Source: Gordius sp. MW1
Lineage: Eukaryota > Nematomorpha > Gordioida > Gordea > Gordiidae
DNA length: 64,000 nucleotides
NCBI GenBank assembly: GCA_964036665.1
Contig: OZ038527.1
Coordinates: forward strand, 12,741,835 to 12,805,834
Direction of reading: 5' to 3'
The translations under genes were made by a program, and so were the position numbers. The notes under the pieces were generated by a model. It ran no database searches. It was given only the letters and a program-made list of their open reading frames with translations, and had not been told where the DNA came from. This document shows positions 53,001-61,300 of the stretch, piece after piece; within the stretch, counting starts at the first letter, position 1; each line of letters begins with the position of its first letter.

Positions 53001-54878
53001 TATATGATAAAAAGTAAAAAGTAAAAATTTATCAGAATCAGAAAATTATTACTTTGAAATCATGATCGCATAGAGCAGTTTTCAAAAATTAAAAACTCAC
53101 GTTGCGATACAACAAACTAATCGCAACAATAAAACGTTGTCTTTTGTCAAAATGATAGTTCGCAGCTTAAAACCTCTTTTCGGAAGTCAATCGAGGATAA
53201 TAGGATTCTCAAATTGGCTTATTTTTATATATTTTTTCAAGCTCTTTCACATAGAATCGAAAAAAATAAATATTTTTACCTCAAAATTTTTCACATTTTT
53301 TTATTCAACCGTATTCATCCGATGAAAGTTGTCGTTTTCAGACGTTGTTTCCATGATAAAAAGTAAAAATTTATCAGAATCAGAAAACTATTACTTTGAA
53401 ATCATGATCGCATAGAGCAATTTTCAAAAATTAAGCACTCACGTTGCGATACAACAAACTAATCGCAACAATAAAATGTTGTCTTTTGTCAAAATGATAG
53501 TTCTCGCAGCTTAAAACCTCTTTTCGGAAGTCAATCGAGGATAATAGGATTCTCAAATTGGCTTATTTTTATATATTTTTTTACGCTCTTTCACATAGAA
53601 TCGAAAAAAATGAATATATTTACCTCAAAATTTTTTACATTTTTTTATTCAACCGTATTCATCCGATGAAAGTTGACGTTTTCAGACGTTGTTTCCATGA
53701 TAAAAAGTAAAAATTTATCAGAATCAGAAAACTATTACTTTGAAATCATGATCGCATAGAGCAATTTTCAAAAATTAAGCACTTGTGATACAACAAACTA
53801 ATCGCAACAATAAAACGTTGTCTTTTGTCAAAATGATAGTTCTCGCAGCTTAAAACCTCTTTTCGGAAGTCAATCCAGGATAATAGGATTCTCAAGTTGG
53901 CTTATTTTTATTTATTTTTTTACACTCTTTCACATAGAATCGAAAAAAATGAATATTTTTACCTCAAAATTTTTCACATTTTTTTATTCAACCGTATTCA
54001 TCCGATGAAAGTTGTCGTTTTCAGACGTTGTTTCCATGATAAAAAGTAAAAATTTATCAGAATCAGAAAACTATTACTTTGAAATCATGATTGCATAGAG
54101 CAGTTTTCAAAAATTAAGCACTCGCGTTTGATACAACAAACTAATCGCAACAATAAAAATTTGTCTTTTGTCAAAATGATAGTTCTCGCAGCTTAAAACC
54201 TCTTTTCGGAAGTCAATCGAGGATAATAAGATTCTCAAATCGGCTTACTTTTATATATTTTTTCAAGCTCTTTCACATAGAATCGAAAAAAATGAATATT
54301 TTTACCTCAAAACTTTTCACATTTTTTTATTCAACCGTATTCATCCGATGAAAGTTGTCGTTTTCAGACGTTGTTTCCATGATAAAAAGTAAAAATTTAT
54401 CAGAATCAGAAAACTATTACTTTGAAATCATGATCGCATAGAGCAATTTTCAAAAATTAAGCACTCACGTTGCGATACAAAAAACTAATCGCAACAATAA
54501 AACGTTGTCTTTTGTCAAAATGATAGTTCTCGCAGCTTAAAACCTCTTTTCGGAAGTCAATCCAGGATAATAGGATTCTCAAATTGGCTTATTTTTATAT
54601 ATTTTTTTAAGCTCTTTCACATAGAATCGAAAAAAATAAATATTTTTACCTCAAAATTTTTCACATTTTTTTATTCAACCGTATTCATCCGATGAAAGTT
54701 GACGTTTTCAGACGTTGTTTCCATGATAAAAAGCAAAAATTTATCAGAATCAGAAAACTATTACTTTGAAATCATGATCGCATAGAGCAATTTTCAAAAA
54801 TTAAGCACTCACGTTTGATACAAAAAACTAATCGCAACAATAAAACGTTGTCTTTTGTCAAAATGATAGTTCTCGCAG
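50064..54878. repeat. 7-mer HOR, two units of ~2,408 bp
   Basis: Anchors 50064, 50408, 50758, 51102, 51445, 51787 and 52130 are followed by 52472, 52816, 53166, 53510, 53849, 54192 and 54536. The first four monomers (the 342-344-350-344 cassette) match closely. The last three diverge: 53,785 has ACTTGTGATAC (5 bp lost, removing the left dyad arm) and 54,154 has AAAATTTGTC. CATTTATTTC near 50,192 and TTTCAAGTTTTTTTC near 50,532 occur in the first unit and not the second. Confidence 0.8.
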
Positions 54879-55680
54879 CTTAAAACCTCTTTTCGGAAGT
54901 CAATCCAGGATAATAGTATTCTCAAATTGGCTTATTTTTATATATTTTTTTACGCTCTTTCACATAGAATCGAAAAAAATGAATATTTTTACCTCAAAAT
55001 TTTTCACATTTTTTTCTTTCAACCGTATTCATCCGATGAAAGTTGTCGTTTTCAGACGTTGTTTCCATGATAAAGAGTAAAAATTTATCAGAATCAGAAA
55101 ACTATTACTTTGAAATCATGATCGCATAGAGCAGTCTTCAAAAATTAAGCACTCACGTTTGATACAACAAACTAATCGCAACAATAAAACTTTGTCTTTT
55201 GTCAAAATGATAGTTGTCGCAGCTTAAAACCTCTTTTCGGAAGTCAATCGAGGATAATAAGATTCTCAAATCGGCTTACTTTTATATATTTTTTCAAGCT
55301 CTTTCACATAGAATCGAAAAATATAAATATTTTTACCTCAAAATTTTTCACATTTTTTTCTTTCAACCGTATTCATCCGATAAAAGTTGTCGTTTTCAGA
55401 CGTGGTTTATATGATAAAAAGTAAAAAGTAAAAATTTATCAGAATCAGAAAATTATTACTTTGAAATCATGATCGCATAGAGCTGTTTTCAAAAATTAAA
55501 AACTCACGTTGCGATACAACAAACTAATCGCAACAATAAAACGTTGTCTTTTGTCAAAATGATAGTTCGCAGCTTAAAACCTCTTTTCGGAAGTCAATCG
55601 AGGATAATAGGATTCTCAAATTGGCTTATTTTTATATATTTTTTCAAGCTCTTTCACATAGAATCGAAAAAAATAAATAT

Positions 55681-58600
55681 TTTTACCTCAAAATTTTTCA
55701 CATTTTTTTATTCAACCGTATTCATCCGATGAAAGTTGTCGTTTTCAGACGTTGTTTCCATGATAAAAAGTAAAAATTTATCAGAATCAGAAAACTATTA
55801 CTTTGAAATCATGATCGCATAGAGCAATTTTCAAAAATTAAGCACTCACGTTGCGATACAACAAACTAATCGCAACAATAAAATGTTGTCTTTTGTCAAA
55901 ATTATAGTTCTCGCAGCTTATAACCTCTTTTCGGAAGTCAATCCAGGATAATAGGATTCTCAAATTGGCTTATTTTTATATATTTTTTTACGCTTTTTCA
56001 CATAGAATCGAAAAAAATAAATATTTTTACCTCAAAATTTTTCACATTTTTTTATTCAACCGTATTCATCCGATGGTTTTCAGACGTTGTTTCCATGATA
56101 AAAAGTAAAAATTTATCAGAATCAGAAAACTATTACTTTGAAATCATGATCGCATAGAGCAATTTTCAAAAATTAAGCACTCACGTTGCGATACAACAAA
56201 CTAATCGCAACAATAAAACGTTGTCTTTTGTCAAAATTATAGTTCTCGCAGCTTAAAACCTCTTTTCGGAAGTCAATCCAGGATAATAGGATTCTCAAAT
56301 TGGCTTATTTTTATATATTTTTTTACGCTTTTTCACATAGAATCGAAAAAAATGAATATTTTTACCTCAAAAATTTTCACATTTTTTTATTCAACCGTAT
56401 TCATCCGATGAAAGTTGTCGTTTTCAGACGTTGTTTCCATGATAAAAAGTAAAAATTTATCAGAATCAGAAAACTATTACTTTGAAATCATGATTGCATA
56501 GAGCAGTTTTCATAAATTAAGCACTCACGTTTGATACAACAAGCTAATCGCAACAATAAAACGTTGTCTTTTGTCAAAATGATAGTTCTCGCAGCTTAAA
56601 ACCTCTTTTCGGAAGTCAATCCATAATAATAGGATTCTCAAATTGGCTTTATATTTTTTTACGCTTTTTCACATAGAATCGAAAAAAATGAATTTTTTTA
56701 CCTCAAAATTTTTCACATTTTTTTATTCAACCGTATTCATCCGATGAAAGTTGTCGTTTTCAGACGTTGTTTCCATGATAAAAAGTAAAAATTTATCAGA
56801 ATCAGAAAACTATTACTTTGAAATCATGATTGCATAGAGCAGTTTTCAAAAATTAAGCACTCACGTTTGATACAACAAACTAATCGCAACAATAAAACGT
56901 TGTGTTTTGTCAAAATGATAGTTCTCGCAGCTTAAAACCTCTTTTCGGAAGTCAATCGAAGATAATAGGATTCTCAAATTGGCTTATTTTTATATATTTT
57001 TTCAAGCTCTTTCACATAGAATCGAAAAAAATAAATATTTTTACCTCAAAATTTTTCACATTTTTTTATTCAACCGTATTCATCCGATGAAAGTTGTCGT
57101 TTTCAGACGTTATTTCCATGATAAAAAGTAAAAATTTATCAGAATCAGAAAACTATTACTTTGAAACCATGATCGCATAGAGCAATTTTCAAAAATTAAG
57201 CACTCACGTTGCGATACAACAAACTAATCGCAACAATAAAACGTTGTCTTTTGTCAAAATTATAGTTCTCGCAGCTTAAAACCTCTCTTCGGAGGTCAAT
57301 CCAGGATAATAGGATTCTCAAATTGGCTTATTTTTATATATTTTTTTACGCTTTTTCACATAGAATCGAAAAAAATGAATATTTTTACCTCAAAATTTTT
57401 CACATTTTTTTATTCAACCGTATTCATCCGATGAAAGATGTCGTTTTCAGACGTTGTTTCCATGATAAAAAGTAAAAATTTATCAGAATCAGAAAACTAT
57501 TACTTTGAAATCATGATTGCATAGAGCAGTTTTCATAAATTAAGCACTCACGTTTGATACAACAAACTAATCGCAACAATAAAACTTTGTCTTTTGTCAA
57601 AATGATAGTTGTCGCAGCTTAAAACCTCTTTTCGGAAGTCAATCGAGGATAATAAGATTCTCAAATCGGCTTACTTTTATATATTTTTTCAAGCTCTTTC
57701 ACATAGAATCGAAAAATATAAATATTTTTACCTCAAAATTTTTCACATTTTTTTCTTTCAACCGTATTCATCCGATAAAAGTTGTCGTTTTCAGACGTGG
57801 TTTATATGATAAAAAGTAAAAAGTAAAAATTTATCAGAATCAGAAAATTATTACTTTGAAATGATGATCGCATAGAGCAGTTTTCAAAAATTAAAAACTC
57901 ACGTTGCGATACAACAAACTAATCGCAACAATAAAACGTTGTCTTTTGTCAAAATGATAGTTCTCGCAGCTTAAAACCTCTTTTCGGAAGTCAATCGAGG
58001 ATAATAGGATTCTCAAATTGGCTTATTTTTATATATTTTTATACGCTCTTTCACATAGAATCGAAAAAAATGAATATTTTTACCTCAAAATTTTTCACAT
58101 TTTTTCAACCGTATTCATCCGATGAAAGTTGTCGTTTTCAGACGTTGTTTCCATGATAAAAAGTAAAAATTTATCAGAATCAGAAAACTATTACTTTGAA
58201 ATCATGATTGCATAGAGCAGTTTTCAAAAATTAAGCACTCACGTTTGATACAACAAACTAATCGCAACAATAAAACGTTGTCTTTTGTCAAAATGATAGT
58301 TCTCGCAGCTTAAAACCTCTTTTCGGAAGTCAATCGAGGATAATAGGATTCTCAAATTGGCTTATTTTTATATATTTTTTTACGCTCTTTCACATAGAAT
58401 CGAAAAAAATGAATATTTTTAACTCAAAATTTTTCACATTTTTTTATTCAACCGTATTCATCCGATTAAAGTTGACGTTTTCAGACGTTGTTTCCATGAT
58501 AAAAAGTAAAAATTTATCAGAATCAGAAAACTATTAATTTGAAATCATGATTGCCTAGAGCAGTTTTCAAAAATTAAACACTCGCGTTTGATACAACAAA

Positions 58601-61166
58601 CTAATCGCAACAATAAAACTTTGTCTTTTGTCAAAAGATAGTTCTCGCAGCTTAAAACCTCTTTTCGGAAGTCAATCCAGGATAATAGGATTCTCAAATT
58701 GGCTTATTTTTATATATTTTTTTACGCTCTTTCACATAGAATCGAAAAAAATGAATTTTTTTACCTCAAAATTTTTCACATTTTTTTATTCAACCGTATT
58801 CATCCGATGAAAGTTGTCGTTTTCAGACGTTGTTTCCATGATAAAAAGTAAAAATTTATCAGAATCAGAAAACTATTACTTTGAAATCATGATTGCATAG
58901 AGCAGTTTTCAAAAATTAAGCACTCACGTTTGATACAACAAACTAATCGCAACAATAAAACGTTGTCTTTTGTCAAAATGATAGTTCTCGCAGCTTAAAA
59001 CCTCTTTTCGGAAGTCAATCGAGGATAATAGGATTCTCAAATTGGCTTATTTTTATATATTTTTTTACGCTCTTTCACATAGAATCGAAAAAAATGAATA
59101 TTTTTACCTCAAAATTTTTCACATTTTTTTATTCAACCGTATTCATCCGATGAAAGTTGACGTTTTCAGACGTTGTTTCCATGATAAAAAGTAAAAATTT
59201 ATCAGAATCAGAAAACTATTAATTTGAAATCATGATTGCATAGAGCAGTTTTCAAAAATTAAACACTCGCGTTTGATACAACAAACTAATCGCAACAATA
59301 AAACTTTGTCTTTTGTCAAAAGATAGTTCTCGCAGCTTAAAACCTCTTTTCGGAAGTCAATCGAGGATAATAAGATTCTCAAATCGGCTTACTTTTATAT
59401 ATTTTTTCAAGCTCTTTCACATAGAATCGAAAAAAATAAATATTTTTACCTCAAAATTTTTCACATTTATTTCTTTCAACCGTAGTCATCCGATGAAAGT
59501 TGTCGTTTTCACACGTTGTTTCCATGATAAAGAGTAAAAATTTATCAAAATCAGAAAACTATTACTTTGAAATCATGATCGCATAGAGCAGTCTTCAAAA
59601 ATTAAGCACTCACGTTTGATACAACAAACTAATCGCAACAATAAAACTTTGTCTTTTGTCAAAATGATAGTTGTCGCAGCTTAAAACCTCTTTTCGGAAG
59701 TCAATCGAGGATAATAAGATTCTCAAATCGGCTTACTTTTATATATTTTTTCAAGCTCTTTCACATAGAATCGAAAAATATAAATATTTTTACCTCAAAA
59801 TTTTTCAAGTTTTTTTCTTTCAACCGTATTCATCCGATAAAAGTTGTCGTTTTCAGACGTGGTTTATATGATAAAAAGTAAAAAGTAAAAATTTATCAGA
59901 ATCAGAAAATTATTACTTTGAAATCATGATCGCATAGAGCAGTTTTCAAAAATTAAAAACTCACGTTGCGATACAACAAACTAATCGCAACAATAAAACG
60001 TTGTCTTTTGTCAAAATGATAGTTCGCAGCTTAAAACCTCTTTTCGGAAGTCAATCGAGGATAATAGGATTCTCAAATTGGCTTATTTTTATATATTTTT
60101 TCAAGCTCTTTCACATAGAATCGAAAAAAATAAATATTTTTACCTCAAAATTTTTCACATTTTTTTATTCAACCGTATTCATCCGATGAAAGTTGTCGTT
60201 TTCAGACGTTGTTTCCATGATAAAAAGTAAAAATTTATCAGAATCAGAAAACTATTACTTTGAAATCATGATCGCATAGAGCAATTTTCAAAAATTAAGC
60301 ACTCACGTTGCGATACAACAAACTAATCGCAACAATAAAACGTTGTCTTTTGTCAAAATGATAGTTCTCGCAGCTTAAAACCTCTTTTCGGAAGTCAATC
60401 CAGGATAATAGGATTCTCAAATTGGCTTATTTTTATATATTTTTTTACGCTCTTTCACATAGAATCGAAAAAAATGAATTTTTTTACCTCAAAATTTTTC
60501 ACATTTTTTTATTCAACCGTATTCATCCGATGAAAGTTGTCGTTTTCAGACGTTGTTTCCATGATAAAAAGTAAAAATTTATCAGAATCAGAAAACTATT
60601 ACTTTGAAATCATGATTGCATAGAGCAGTTTTCAAAAATTAAGCACTCACGTTTGATACAACAAACTAATCGCAACAATAAAACGTTGTCTTTTGTCAAA
60701 ATGATAGTTCTCGCAGCTTAAAACCTCTTTTCGGAAGTCAATCGAGGATAATAGGATTCTCAAATTGGCTTATTTTTATATATTTTTTTACGCTCTTTCA
60801 CATAGAATCGAAAAAAATGAATATTTTTAACTCAAAATTTTTCACATTTTTTTATTCAACCGTATTCATCCGATTAAAGTTGACGTTTTCAGACGTTGTT
60901 TCCATGATAAAAAGTAAAAATTTATCAGAATCAGAAAACTATTAATTTGAAATCATGATTGCCTAGAGCAGTTTTCAAAAATTAAACACTCGCGTTTGAT
61001 ACAACAAACTAATCGCAACAATAAAACTTTGTCTTTTGTCAAAAGATAGTTCTCGCAGCTTAAAACCTCTTTTCGGAAGTCAATCCAGGATAATAGGATT
61101 CTCAAATTGGCTTATTTTTATATATTTTTTTACGCTCTTTCACATAGAATCGAAAAAAATGAATTT
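55681..61166. repeat. 16-mer HOR unit (5,486 bp), complete copy
   Basis: Anchors 55917, 56252, 56595, 56931, 57275, 57618, 57970, 58309, 58651, 58994, 59336, 59680, 60030, 60374, 60717, 61059. The first half recurs at +5,486 bp with these private markers: CTTATAACC (55917), a 9-bp deletion giving CGATGGTTTTC (56071), CAAAAATTTTCAC, the 7-bp deletion (56,643), GTTATTTCC (57,106), CTCTTCGGAGG (57,283), GAAAGATGTCG (57,431) and GAAATGATGATCG (57,859). The second half is assembled from blocks also seen at 50.1-53.5 kb. Confidence 0.88.
58105..60335. repeat. Block copied from 51.2-53.5 kb (offset 6,864 bp)
   Basis: Anchors 58309, 58651, 58994, 59336, 59680 and 60030 correspond to 51445, 51787, 52130, 52472, 52816 and 53166. 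Shared private markers: TTTTTAACTC, CGATTAAAGTTG (ATTAAAG at 51601 and 58465), GATTGCCTAGAGC and the CTATTAATTTG near 52,352 and 59,216. From about 59,460 the copy matches 50.1 kb instead (CATTTATTTC, TTTCAAGTTTT; offset 9,272), so a template switch lies between about 59,217 and 59,463. Private changes near 59,484-59,515 (GTAGTCATCC, CACACGTTG) are unique. Confidence 0.82.
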
Positions 61167-61300
61167 TTTTACCTCAAAATTTTTCACATTTTTTTATTCA
61201 ACCGTATTCATCCGATGAAAGTTGTCGTTTTCAGACGTTGTTTCCATGATAAAAAGTAAAAATTTATCAGAATCAGAAAACTATTACTTTGAAATCATGA
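59463..61300. repeat. Block copied from 50.2-52.0 kb (offset 9,272 bp)
   Basis: Anchors 59680, 60030, 60374, 60717 and 61059 map to 50408, 50758, 51102, 51445 and 51787. Both copies carry CATTTATTTC, TTTCAAGTTTTTTTC, GAATTTTTTTACC and TTTTTAACTC. A difference is TTTTCATATAT near 51,160 versus TTTTTATATAT. The right end overlaps the start of the second 16-mer. Confidence 0.8.
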
